64,000 bases of DNA from Botryosphaeria dothidea (lineage: Eukaryota; Ascomycota; Dothideomycetes; Botryosphaeriales; Botryosphaeriaceae): positions 992,001 to 1,056,000 of the forward strand of contig WWBZ02000002.1 in assembly GCA_011503125.2 (NCBI GenBank), written 5' to 3'. Positions 34,961 through 46,526 of this stretch are shown here, in pieces (position 1 is the stretch's first letter; each line of letters begins with the position of its first letter). The notes beneath the pieces were generated by a model. It saw only the letters and a list, made by a program, of their open reading frames with translations, was not told the origin of the DNA and did no database searches. The position numbers and the translations under genes were made by a program.

Positions 34961-36342
34961 CGTCATGGCCGGCCGCAGTCAGCGTCATCGCAGTGCAGCG
35001 CAGCGCATGAAGAAAGCTATCGCAAGCACACGCAGTGTCGCCCGCGTGACGACACTGCTGCACGCGGCCGCTTGAGGGGGCTGACTGCCTGCGGGCTGCA
35101 TGGCATCGATGCGTAGTCCACGGTCTAGGTAGCCAACTCCCAGCCAAATTCGAGAGATTACCCCGCTTTGCCATGGCCACCCGCTCGCGAAGGAAGCATC
35201 AACGTCCCCTCTACCGCGCCCACCCCCTCCCACGGCCTCCCGCTCTTGTACCCGCTACTGCTCAGCTGTGCCCAAGTCGTAATTGCATGCTGCTCACCCA
35301 TCGTTGGGACTTGCCTCTCCGCACCGCCCCCGCCTGTCACCAACCTTGCCCTCCCCCCCAAACCCCTACCCAACGCTGCTCTTCCCGCCAATCCTCATCG
35401 TGCGCGGGATTGCCGGGCCCGTCATTCGCTCGCGCCCGCTCCAAACCAGCCAACCGGCGCCGCCAGCTGCGCTTGGTAGCGGTGTTTGCAGGCCTCGAGC
35501 CGGTAGACCCATGTACTTGATCATCGCCTGCTACCGCTGCGACGATCTGCCTTTTGACTTGACCTTGGTTGTCCGATGCTGATCGCCCGCGCCGTCATCT
35601 GTGAATCTACAAACGCCTGTTTCTATCGCGACCTTCTCCTACACTTTCAAATCATGTGGTTGGTGTGAGAAGAGACTGCGAGGAGAAAGGTTCAAGCACT
35701 ATTTGCTGAGCGACGCGCGCCCCTTGGCCCCTCTTTCACGCGTTGCTGAGATTACTACTCCGCAGCGCACGCTGCAGCCTCATCATCTTCCGTGGAACGC
35801 GACGGCTGCCGAAGTATCGAGAAGTGTCGCCCCCCGAGACAACCCACAAACCCTCTACTCCCCAAGAAAGGCCCTCCCCTAAGCAGCATGCACTGTCGGC
35901 ACGCGCCGCTGTCCATCTAGAACTCTACTTCGCGCAATCCCACCGAGAGAACCACCGTGGAGCCGCTCTCACCCCAGTTCCCTACCTCGCCATTCGGACG
36001 GGGGCCGCCCTTCGCGAGCCACCTAGCCGTAGCTACAACCATGTCGTGAGTCTCGCCTCCACACACGCACAGCAGTGTCGCCGTGACCTACATCACTACC
36101 CGCACAACCTCGTCCCCACCTCTTTCTCGGCGCCTATTGCGCCTGTTCTTTGCACCGCCGGGAGGAGACGCACACTAGCTCACTGGTGCTGCCCGCCCCC
36201 TCCTACTTCCCGTTAAGCTCTCCCAAGCTACTACATCCCGTATACATCACATCCGCGTCAGCGTTCCCTTCACCGAAGTACCCTCTACACAATCGAAACA
36301 AAATTGAAAAAAAAAATCCGCGTCTCACCTTGGCCTCATCCT

Positions 36343-36349
36343 TATAAAA
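36343..36349 (+). promoter_or_regulatory. TATA-like box before the two-repeat Myb gene
   Basis: TATAAAA lies 105 bp before the ATG. The poly-pyrimidine stretch upstream looks transcribed, so this may be fortuitous. Confidence 0.3.
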
Positions 36350-36453
36350 CATTTTTTTTTGTTTCAAAAAAGACTGACAAACAACGCGTCGACCTCGACG
36401 CGCCGACCAGGTCCTCGCCGCACCATTCCAAGCGCAGCCTGAAGCCCAACCCC

Positions 36454-38214
36454 ATGTCGGCGTCGCCCTCGCAGCTCACCGTGTCGGGGGGCGACCCGGC
36501 CGCCTTCAACCAGACCACGACGGACCCCTTCAGCGGCACCGCGTACGCCGCCGCGCCGGCCGTCGGGGGCACTGGCAGCGGCGGCGGCGGTGGCTCGACC
36601 ACGACGCCGTCGACGACCTCGCCCACGTCGCCGACCAACCCACGCAAGCGCCGCTCGTCCGGCGCCGCGGCCGTCCAGCAGCACCACCACCTGGCCCCCA
36701 ACGCGACGATAGCGCCGTCGAGCGTGACGGGCTCGGCGGCGGCGTACGCGGCGGATCCGTCCGGCCTGGGCGGCGCCGAGGGCGAGCCCCAGCAGCCCGT
36801 CCAGCCGCCCCCGCCCAAGAAGGGCAGGACAAACACGCCGTGGACGGCCGCCGAGGAGCAGCGCTTGAAGATCATGAGGGACGCGGGGAACAGCTGGAGC
36901 GAGATCGCAAAGGTACGGTTATCATGTTCTGTTGTCTTTGTTCGTTTGTTTTACTCACGGTGATTTGTCTCGCGTTCAACACCTCCCCGTTTGTGGATCA
37001 TGGTGCAAGTGATTGCGGGTGTTGGAGATGTCGAACGTGAGGCTGTCTCCGAGGTATCTGAGGCTTGGCAAGCTCAGGAGATGTCCAAGCAGTAGGTCCT
37101 CCAGCTGATTGTACGTCCGTTACAACGAGATTGAGAGCGTCTCCTACCGACCAACGAGGGTGGATGCCGCCAGAGACCGCTTGACTATCCTTAATCCCAT
37201 GCGAGTGTGGATGGAGATTGGAGAAGACGTGGCATGAAAGACAGTAGAAACAAGAAAAATAAGGGTGTTGAGGACTCAGAAAGGAAGAGATACGGAGAAA
37301 CACAGAACGGCGGTCACGAAAGAAAAACTGAGGAATGAGAAGTGGGAAGATTTGGCCATGTCCACTCACTCGACCATATTCACTCACTGACCTCTTTCGC
37401 GTAACATCCAGACTTTCCCGACCCGAACTGAAGGCAGCGTGAAGAAACACTGGTACAAGGTCAGTATAACCCTGAGCAGTTCCATTCGTCCCTACTTCAC
37501 TGCCCCTACACTCTCACCTGACCCCACGATTCTCCACCTCATCATTCAGTTGGTCCCAAAAGCTGCAAGCCACTGCGTTACGTTGTACTTGACTGACCGT
37601 ACTTTCTTTGGTGCACCAGGACATGCACTACGCCGAGTTCGCGGAAGACGAGGTAAGCTGCATGAACTCCTGTTCGTCATACTTTGTGAGCAGGATTTGG
37701 GCTGATCGGATGGTGCGCTTTCTTTGTTGTGGGATGTACAGAGCGCCGCATTGCTCGCCGCAATCAAGGAGCACGAAGCTAGCAAATGGAAGGTTATCGG
37801 CCAAAAGGTGGGGAAACCTGCAAAGGTAGGTAAAGATGGGGTGGTCACAACGCCACTGTTTCTCCTTCAATGTGCCCAAGTTTTCTTTATACCCTTTTCA
37901 GCCCCAGTTGATGAAACAGGACGGGTTGCAGATTCTGAGGCTGCACGGGAAGTACTTTAGCGTGAACAAATGACGGTCGAGGTCGACGGTCCAGACTCTT
38001 GGGATCCGGATGCTGGAGCAGATCCAAGCAGGCAGGTGTGGTGCGGAGTCGGGCTAGCCGTGCAACTGGGCCCCTCTGTCTTATACCGTTCGTGGCGGAT
38101 GTTCGGCATCAGGGCTGGAGTGTCAGAAGCGCTGAAGAAACGGACGCTAACCTAAGCTGTCATGGTCAGGCTTGTGAGCAGTATGCAAAGGAACACTTTG
38201 GCGGAAAGTTCTGA
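36454..38214 (+). CDS. Two-repeat Myb/SANT protein with long introns
   Basis: Exons 36454-36912, 37412-37459, 37620-37652, 37742-37825 and 38170-38214 give 222 residues, all joins in phase. Introns are 499, 160, 89 and 344 bp, unusually long here, and exons 2, 3 and 5 are only 48, 33 and 45 nt. The N-terminal ~125 residues are Thr/Ser/Gly/Ala-rich with an RKRRSS patch and a PPPPKKGR motif. Residues ~128-170 form SANT repeat 1 (TPWTAAEEQRLKIMRDAGN, SWSEIAKTFPTRTEGSVKKH, WYKDM) and residues ~179-222 repeat 2 (ALLAAIKEHEASKWKVIGQK, VGKPAKACEQYAKEHF). This arrangement is a well conserved Pezizomycotina Myb-like protein, likely a nuclear DNA-binding regulator. The start codon is the first ATG in frame, but an upstream exon cannot be excluded. 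Confidence 0.88.
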
Positions 38215-40941
38215 GGACACGCATGTCTGCTCCCGACCAGGACAACGACGACCAACATAGACGATGTCGACGACTGAATGGACACACAACTCGGACGACA
38301 GTAATATTGACAAGGACGTTCGTAGCGATAGCTGTACTTGGTGGCTGCCCTTCTCGCCCGGCGTCATGGAATACGCAGCTAGCTGTAAACGCCATTCCAT
38401 GGCCTCCCTGCTCGGCGTTCCGGCCTCCTACAACATTTGCCTGGTTCGAACAAAAAAAAAAAAAAGCCGGGAACTCCTCCTTAACCCTACCATTAGGATA
38501 GTATTGTACCAGCGGTTTCTCCTTTGTTCTGGCTCTTTCTTTTTCTTCATGATAATTTTCTGGGTACTAATGGGCAGCACGCACGCAAGGGCAGGAGTGT
38601 CCTGAGATGATCGGTGGTGACGGTTTGACAGGAGCTATTGCATGCATCTGCAGCAACTAAAACTTGGATTCTCACTTCTTCCCACTTTCAGTTCCTTTGC
38701 TTTTTCCTGGGCGACGACTGTTCTGCTCTGTACCTCTGTACCTCACAGCTGCACGCGCTGCTCGTCACCAGCCCCTCATGGACCGGGCTGGTGGATCAGG
38801 ATGGCGGCACCAAGATGACGCGGTACGCGCGCTCAGTCTGAGGTTGCATTCGGTTGGACGGTGTTTCTTTCTTCGTTGGGTCTGTGCCAGTAACACTAGT
38901 TTTCCTCATCTCCGCCTGTTTCTGCTTGGTTGGCTGGATGCTCTTCGGCGCTGGTGCTTCCGTCTCTTTCTCTCTCTGCTGTCTATGGGGATGGGCTGCT
39001 GCGGGCGTTGGCCGCGGGCCGCGGTTGCATTTCGCGGGCCATGCAGCGGGCCATGCGGGAAGCATAGTATTATGCATATGCCCTGTGGAAATTGGTTGTT
39101 CATTTCGAGGGATTTTGGCAGAAGGACCATCCTCGAGGGTCTGCGCTGCCGCTAGCTAGCCATTGGCCCGGGCAGGTTGAAATTGAAGCTGTCACCGGTC
39201 AGTTGTCCACGGTCTCCATTTCGGCAAAAGCTGAGAGGACGCGGCCGCGTGCGTCGCGCGCGCAGGGAAGAGGCATTGCGGGCGGCCCACGATCCTGTGC
39301 CTGCGCCAGTGCTGCAGGAGCCGAAGCCCTGATCTGAGAATCTGGCGCATCGGCCGGGCAGCCGAGCGGGCGCGCACAAGACGCGGGCGCGGGCGTCGAG
39401 GTGGTGGTGAGGGCGCGCAGGCGGGCGGGCGCTCGCAGCGGCGGGCCGGCGCCTAGCACCGTGCCGCACTGGAGCTGGTGCTGCTTGCGGCGATGGCATG
39501 AGCTCGCCATCAACGGTGCGGCTGTCGCGTTTCAGCCCGCGCGCGCGAGGGCGAGAGGGCGCGAGGGCGCGAGCGAGCTGATCTGGGCGTGGGCCTAGCA
39601 ATCTGTGGGTGCTGGGCGTTGCAGTGAACAGGCTAAAGCGGGCGGTCAGGGCTGCGCGAAGCATCGGCAGCGGCAGGCAGGTGGCAGCGCCCTGGAGGGG
39701 GCCGTGCGCGTCACGTGTGGCGGTGCCCGGGCCGGGGCCACAGCGCAACGGCACTGGCGCGCAGTCGAAGCTAACGACACCTCGTCCCGCCAGCCCAACA
39801 CCATGCGCCAGCATCGTCGGCGCCGTCCCTGCCAGCTCCCCTGCCTCGCTCCTGATCGACCCGCCGCGCTGCTGCCCCTTCGGCGCCCGCTCGACCTGCC
39901 GGATGAGGCCGTCCGGCGCTGCTATGTATAGCCGGCAGATCTCTTGCGGCCGTGTACAGTCGCGCCACCACCAAGGGGTGCGCTCGCGTCGCTTGATCTT
40001 CGCAGGGCCTCCGGCGCGCCTCGCCTGGGATGTTTAAGCGCATATAGGCCGGGGTCGCGCATATAGTGCCGCCTGAAACGGCATCCGTTTGGGCGACTCA
40101 CCACGCCTCGTCCACCCTTTGCGTCAGAGCGAGCGCTGCCGGCTGCGCACATCGAGGCCGCCCTGCTGCCGGCGCAGTCCCGTGCCGGCGCTGCGGTGCG
40201 CGATGCTCTGCGTAAGGTTTGCCGCCTGCGCAGCGCAGGCCTGGCTGCTCCGACGTGCGCTCGCTGCCCGCTGCCCGCCGCCCGCTGCCCCCGCTGCCCG
40301 TCTCATTTCGCATGCCCCGGGCCCAGCGCGCGCATGGAGACTCATCTCCTGCTGACGAGGCCGCCATCAATGCAACGGCGCCCGTGAGGCTATGCCCCCC
40401 GCCAAGGGCCTCCGTGCGGAAGATCCTTCTGCGGGCATTCTAGAAACGCGCTGGGCAACGGCTGCGCTGCCCGCCCGCGAGCCCAGTTGCGTCAGCGTGG
40501 TAATCTCGTCCAATTTGTGCGCCCAGCCACTCACGGGGCAGGCAGGCTCGCCGCATTGCAACCGCGATGGCCGTAGAGATCTGTGCCCATCCCGGCAAAT
40601 GATCACCGCATTATGCTCCCAGCAGAATGCGTCGCCAGGCTTGCCCGACTCAGCGCGCCCGCTACTCTTCAGGAACCAAGGCCGTATGAGAGAGCGTCCT
40701 GTGCCTGTGTCCGTGGGTTCATTGCACAGGGCTGCGTGGAGAACCGCTCCGAGCCTCTCCAATGCCTCTATTTTTTTCACGCCTCCTCCTGACTGACACC
40801 ACTGCGCCACTGCCATGATATAACGCTGCCCGCGCTCCCCAAGCCAGCAGCGCCTTATAGCTGTGACCTGCTATTGGACCCCAGCCCGACCGCCCCGGCA
40901 TATCAATATAGCAAAACGCGAGCAGAGGCAACCCCAAACAC
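38215..40941. other. Intergenic, GC-rich
   Basis: This is the 2.7 kb between the two plus-strand Myb genes. A T-rich 3' UTR part (38.2-39.0 kb) gives way to a very GC-rich island (39.14-40.35 kb) in which all frames are open by composition alone. No gene is supported; it may hold promoter and leader of the next gene. Confidence 0.5.
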
Positions 40942-42437
40942 GTGCGATACACGGCCACCACCACCACGTCCTCCATCGCGACCACACACGTCGCGGCACC
41001 CCTACCGGGATCCAAGCCCAGGCAGTTCCAGATTCTGGCTCAGGTCTTACACGGGCGGCCTGCCAGAGCTAGTCCGCTCTGGCAGTCTCCATGCATAGTT
41101 GCAACGCTGGCGAGATCCTATCGAGACTTCTCCCTCGACTACGGCCAAGTGCAAGATCACCCGGGAGAAGAAGGACATTCCTCAAACGTCGACATTCAAC
41201 ATGGCCTCCACCAGTACGGACTGCCGCAGCAGCCCGCCGGAAACCCGTTCCTGCAGCACGCGCCGCCCCAACACCACCACCTCCAGCACCACCATCCCCA
41301 GCATGGCGCCCATCACCACCTCGTCCAGGTCACAACCACTCCCGAAGCCCACGCAAATCTGTACCAGGCCTATCCGATCCGTCACATGCCGCAGCAGCAG
41401 CAGCAGCCTCCCTCGCCCTATGGCACCCCGGCCCTAGACCAGTACGCGCCTCGCGGCCGCAAGCGCAGCCGTCCCCGCGACGAGCTGCAGCTGGACTTGC
41501 AAAGCCTGCATGCTCTCCATCCGGACGACGCGCCCCAAGACGTGCAGATGTCGGCCCTCACTCCTCACGCCCATCACGCCCACTACTACACCCCGCAGCC
41601 TGCCCACCAGCAGCAGCCTGCGACCCAGCACCATCACCATCGCCTGCCCAACACCGCCCCGCCGCACAAGATGCACCGCGGCAGCTATGGCAGCGACCCG
41701 TCACCGCCCGCGACCTCTCACGGCCCGCCGAGCGTCGTGGGACAGGAGGGAATGCCTCCACCGGCACCGCGCCCGCGCGGGCCCAAGCTGAAGTTTACTC
41801 CCGAGGACGATTCGCTGCTCGTGGAGCTGAAGGAGAAGAAGAATCTGACCTGGAAGCAAATCGCGGAATTTTTCCCCGGAAGAAGCTCTGGAACGTTGCA
41901 GGTCAGGTATTGCACCAAACTAAAGGCCAAAACGACCGTTTGGACCGACGATATGGTACGTGTGTTTTCATTTTGTCTGTCCCCGAAGCCCTGCTGGTGT
42001 GGAGAAGTTCGGACACGGCTGGATTGTGAGACTACGCTGCGGTTACCTGTGTCTCAGCCCGGGTGGAGAAGGCCAAGCACTTCTGGAGAAACCGTTTAGA
42101 CTCGAACGGGCCCTCTCGTCGTTCCTCCTTCGATTCACCACGCTCAAAAACAAAGCTGCTGACGTTTTCGACTATTCTGCAGGTCCAAAAACTTCGCAAT
42201 GCCATGCAAGAGTACGAGAACGACAGATGGCGCATCGTCTCTGCTAAAGTCGGCAGTGGCTTCTCGCCAGCAGCATGTCGGGACAAAGCCGCAGAGCTGT
42301 CTGGCGAGTTGCCAGCGCCTGAGGAAGATCCCGAGGCGATGCCGCAAGATACGGAGGAGGGCGGCGCCGGCAGTAGTTTCGCACAAGAGATGGTCAGCAT
42401 GTCCAGCGAGAGCGATCCTACAGTTGCATTTCAATAG
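40942..42437 (+). CDS. Myb/SANT protein with Gln/His-rich N-terminus (5' end unresolved)
   Basis: The last exon border is clear: exon ending 41955, a 227 bp intron (GTACGT...TGCAG), and exon 42183-42437. The DNA-binding part reads KLKFTPEDDSLLVELKEKKN, LTWKQIAEFFPGRSSGTLQV, RYCTKLKAKTTVWTDDM, then across the intron VQKLRNAMQEYENDRWRIVS, AKVGSGFSPAACRDKA: two SANT-type repeats of a conserved Pezizomycotina family. The region before it is Gln/His/Pro-rich with an RGRKRSRPRDE nuclear-localisation-like patch. The frame opens after a stop near 40909 without an ATG; conserved-looking sequence starts at SYRDFSLDYGQV (41113). So either an upstream exon supplies the start, through an acceptor near 41016, 41031 or 41043, or translation starts at the ATG near 41383. 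The stated start is only the open-frame limit. Confidence 0.8.
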
Positions 42438-42820
42438 GAGGAATGGGGAGGACCGAGAAAAAGGAGGAGAGAAACAACACCTGCCACATCTGAGAGGTCG
42501 AGGACTGGACTATTCTGGGGATTCATCTCGAAGACTGGCTTTACAACGCAAAGCTGTTCATCGCACTGACAGACTGAATTTCCTATGTCATTTCCCACGT
42601 CATTCCGGATTCTTTCCTCGTACCACAACCCTTTCCTAAGCCCGAAGCCTCTTCAAGTTCACACGTCTTGCATGTTTACTTCGCCCTTATGTCTTCCTAC
42701 TTCACTTCGCAGATTTATTTCTCTTCAAATTCTACGATACCCTTTCAGTCAGCACAACACTCGGCGGGGCACAGGCGGCGTCATCTGTCTAACATTTTTC
42801 CCTTTATCACCTGCACACAC

Positions 42821-42880
42821 ATCATCATCATCATCATCATCTTCTCATCATCTCATCGTCATCATCATCATCATCATCAC
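42821..42880. repeat. (ATC)n microsatellites, two runs
   Basis: Runs at 42821-42840 and 42860-42880, about 390 bp past the stop of the Myb gene, so probably in its 3' UTR. Confidence 0.9.
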
Positions 42881-44005
42881 TAATCGCATAGCGTGGGGAT
42901 TCGGAGTTGCAACCACAAATTGGAGGATCTCATGGAGAGACACATACACACGCAAACACGCACACATTTTCTACGGGGATGGGACATGATGAGGATAGAT
43001 TGGACATCTCACTGTTACTATTTATTTTTTTTTTTTGGATGACAACGAGTAGATGACGGGGTAGAACTATTTTTAATTCCCTTTTTATTCCTTTTCCTTT
43101 CTTCTCCCTTTCCTCTCGTCCTAGCTAGCACCCAGAAACCAAGAAAAACCGTAGGCCACGCGAGCCGACCGAGCATGCACAGCTGCATCCCTTTTTCCCC
43201 CATCTTTTTTGTTCTTAGGATAGCATACTATGGCATTCCGCTTTCTGCCGTTGATGGAGCGAATGGAAGGCACAATAACAAAAACCGAGTCAAGCATATT
43301 CATCATTCTCTAAGAATTCCCTATTCCAGCGCGACAGGGCTACCAAAAACAGCAGCAGTTGTAGCGATTTTCGCTTGTTGCAGCATATCTCGCTCGGTTC
43401 GTTCCGAGCGATTGGGCAGGAGAAAGAAGCGAGAGCAGGTACAGACGGGAATGAGAGACAGAAGGGGGAGGTGTGGGTGGGCACGGAGCGCGGGATCAAG
43501 CTGAAGGAGCGAGCGAGGCATGACATGGGGCGCGCGTGTGTGTTGCGGTCCTTTGGCACCACTACGTTACGCCATCGGTCTGGGATTTCCCAAAAGGCGT
43601 TTGCTCTTCGGGGAAAGTCACCGCCGGTGCGGCGTTTTTTGGGATGAAGGATTCAGGGTGCGGCGAACAAGGGCAGAGAGGCCGCACGCGAGGGCGGCGC
43701 GCACATCATACGCATTTCTCCATTCGAGAATCGCTCTATCGGACCACGAACTGCTTTTTGCCTGAGTCTCTCTTCCACACACGCACACGCTCTCTCCTCA
43801 CGCTCCCGTCGAGGCAAGCAAACCACGCGCGCATGCGCGTGGAGCGTGCGTCCTCGGCGGCAAGTGGGCACTCCATCGTATCCTGAATCGTAATGCTTCT
43901 TTTTTGGGTTATCCGTCTGGCTCTGTACCCCTACCCCGTCTGCGCGCCCGCGCGCGGCGCCTTGATCCCTTCCATTGTCGCCCCTCTCGCGCACCCTCAT
44001 CGGCT

Positions 44006-44028
44006 CGCGTGTGTGCGCGCGCGCGCGT
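44006..44028. repeat. Alternating CG/TG tract
   Basis: Twenty-three bases of strict pyrimidine-purine alternation, mostly CG, a sequence type able to adopt left-handed DNA. Confidence 0.9.
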
Positions 44029-44625
44029 CTAGCTGGTCGCCTGGAGCTCTATCTGACGTATGAGCCGCGGCGCGGATGACGATTGCTTCGCTCGGAAAGT
44101 TCCCCAGATCATCTTTATATAGGAGCGGCGTTGACTACCCCTTAGACCTATATCAATATTCTTGGCGAACGGCCTTGGGAATCCCCTGGGGCTGATCTGC
44201 CTGGCCACACGGTAACTACGCGATAAACGCAGCCCCCGTTATAGGCACGCGAGCTTGTTCGGGGATCGCCATATAGCCATATCGGTCTATCGGATTTACA
44301 TTTTGCTTTTTGGGCTCTCTCTCTTCTTTATCGACCGAGTGTGGCACGGCTCTGAAGACGGTATCGGTGAGCTCGATTCGAAAAAGAAGGGTAGCACCAG
44401 AGGCACAGAATAATAACGGAAAAAGTGGAGTACGGCAATTGCCATGTAGAGAGGCAGAGGATGGGATTCCCCTAACAGCGTAAACGCTGCGAATAATCGT
44501 CATGTCAACCAGTTACACGTGTGGAGTTTTCGTCCGGCCGTTTGATTGTGGTGGCCGTGGCCCGGTCCACTTCGGAGCGCCGACTGCCGAATCATCGCTC
44601 CGTCTTTCGTCCCTTTTCTCCCCTT

Positions 44626-44658
44626 CGTCGTCGTCGTCGTAGTCGTCGTACGTCGTCG
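44626..44658. repeat. (CGT)n imperfect microsatellite
   Basis: Five perfect CGT units, then interrupted units to 44658. Confidence 0.9.
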
Positions 44659-45728
44659 CCCTTCCGTCTTTCCCTTTACAGCGGGCAACGTTGTTTGTCT
44701 GTGGCGTCAGGCCGCCCCATCCCTCGATCAGGGGCCAAACCATCTCACATTGCCGCTTTCGGCACGGCCGTTGAAGGGACGCCCCAGGCGGGCCATATTG
44801 CTTGCTGCTATCTGACCCAGTCCTGTCTCCTCCGTAAACGCGGCAAGTGCCTCTTTCATGCCGGCGAGACCCTTTCCCTCATGCTCGGCCAATTCTTTCC
44901 CCCCCTCCTCTTTTTAATATCGAAATCATTCTATTTTCTGCCCGACCACGACCAACCCCGCCGACGCGTCGCCGAAACCCGACGCGCGACCGTGACAACA
45001 GACGGGCAGACAGACCCGTTCAGAGCGACGCTCGCGTCTTGCAACGGGGCCTACACACAGGCATCGGCGCGGCCGGCGGCCGGCCGGTGAGAGGAGAAGA
45101 AAAAAAAGGTGCGAACGCGCTCCACGACGATGACGCTACGTCACGCAAGTTGCCAAAACCAGCATTTCAAAACAGAGCGGGTCGAGAGTCAGACTGAGAC
45201 CTGGAGGATCCACACGGGCAAAAAAAGTCAAGTAGTGCGCCGCGCCTCAGGTTCAGGAACAGTCATAGCGCCGCGGCGACGGCCACGAGCCAAGCCAAAA
45301 CGCAAAAAAAAATAAAAAAAAATACCCACACGAACGAGACGCGGTAGTGAACCACGACACGAGCGCAGCGAAGAAGGAGAGTGGACCTGCAGCAAGAAAC
45401 AGGGGGCAAAACCTGCAAAAACACATGTAGATTGACATCTTTGTTGCCGTCTCTTCCTGCTGCTCGTCGTATTAACGCCGAAACCAAATGTCACCCTGAG
45501 TCGTGCGCCTCATGCAACATGCTCCAGAGCGTTTTCCGTTGCAGGATAAAGAGACGAGCAAGCCGAGGAGGATTGCGACAACAAAACAAAAAAAAGGGAA
45601 CAGGGACCAACGCGGCAGCAGAACCCCAAGACCACGTCAGTACGTGCCCAGCTACCAACTCAGCTACTACGTACGCGCGCGGAGATCAATTATTGCATTC
45701 TCATGCGCGCGGCGGAGGACGAGGTTCA

Positions 45729-45745
45729 GGTACGGTACGGTACGG
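45729..45745. repeat. (GGTAC)n short tandem repeat
   Basis: Three units plus two bases. Confidence 0.85.
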
Positions 45746-46503
45746 AGCGCCGGCGCAAAGAGTAAGGAAGAGGGAGAGGGCAGCCAAAGTTTAGAGGCTT
45801 GCTTGCGCCACGCTCCCTGTCTAGTCTACCTAGCCACCTTGACCCTGGGGGTGGGTTGGCAGTGCAGCTCCGGCTTCTGCGCAAAACAAAAAGGCTGGCC
45901 TGGCTGCCTGACAGGCGACTAGGGAGGGGCCCGTGATGAGTAACCCCCCTTCCCCAAAAAAGAACAGGCCGGCTGGCATGCAACATGCAACACCATCACC
46001 TCGCCTCGCCAATGCCTGTGTGCTTGCTGCCAACTGCTGCTACAGTTCTGGCTCCTTTGCCACGAGGACAACACTACCATCTTTTTCTTTTTTTTTCATC
46101 CTGTTTGCCACACGCTGACAGCAGCCCTGCCCAACCACCAGACGTTGCACGGCGCACATCTTGATTTCTTGTCACTGATGCGGCACATCACTCACTTACC
46201 CACTTTTGACCCCATCTACCCAGCCGTTTGTCCGTCGCCTTCGACCAGCTGACTCGTCGCTTTGCGTCAACCACGTTGACTGGCATGCTTGGGACGTTGA
46301 CATGCTTTGGCTGGGCGCATACTAGTACATACATACATACCTGCCGTCGGCTTTTTTGCTTTGCTCCGCTGCGCTCACCTGCATATGCGCGACGCCAGCC
46401 GACTCGCGGCAAGCCGGGCAGATGCTACTGCTCTGCCAAAAGCGACGGTAGGGCGGCAGCGTGGGTCCGGGTGCCGGCGCCAGGAGCCGTTGACACTGGA
46501 GTT

Positions 46504-46526
46504 GGCGGCGGCGGCGGCGGCGGCGG
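46504..46526. repeat. (GGC)n microsatellite
   Basis: Seven to eight uninterrupted units in non-coding DNA. Confidence 0.9.

Larger units (their letters stand above)
32743..36453. other. Divergent 3.7 kb region between two Myb genes
   Basis: It holds a TATA box for the left gene (33099-33107), a diverged direct repeat (34697-34915), a (CCG)11 run (34927-34959), and a long pyrimidine-rich stretch (35.2-36.3 kb) that probably is the 5' leader of the right gene, including a possible leader intron donor at 36044. No gene is supported. Confidence 0.5.

Noticed and set aside
39152..39814. 220-codon minus frame in the GC island
   Set aside because: Ala/Arg/Pro-driven by base composition, with several overlapping frames equally open.
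44521..45090. 189-codon plus frame
   Set aside because: Arg/Ser-rich and partly derived from the (CGT)n repeat; no family likeness.
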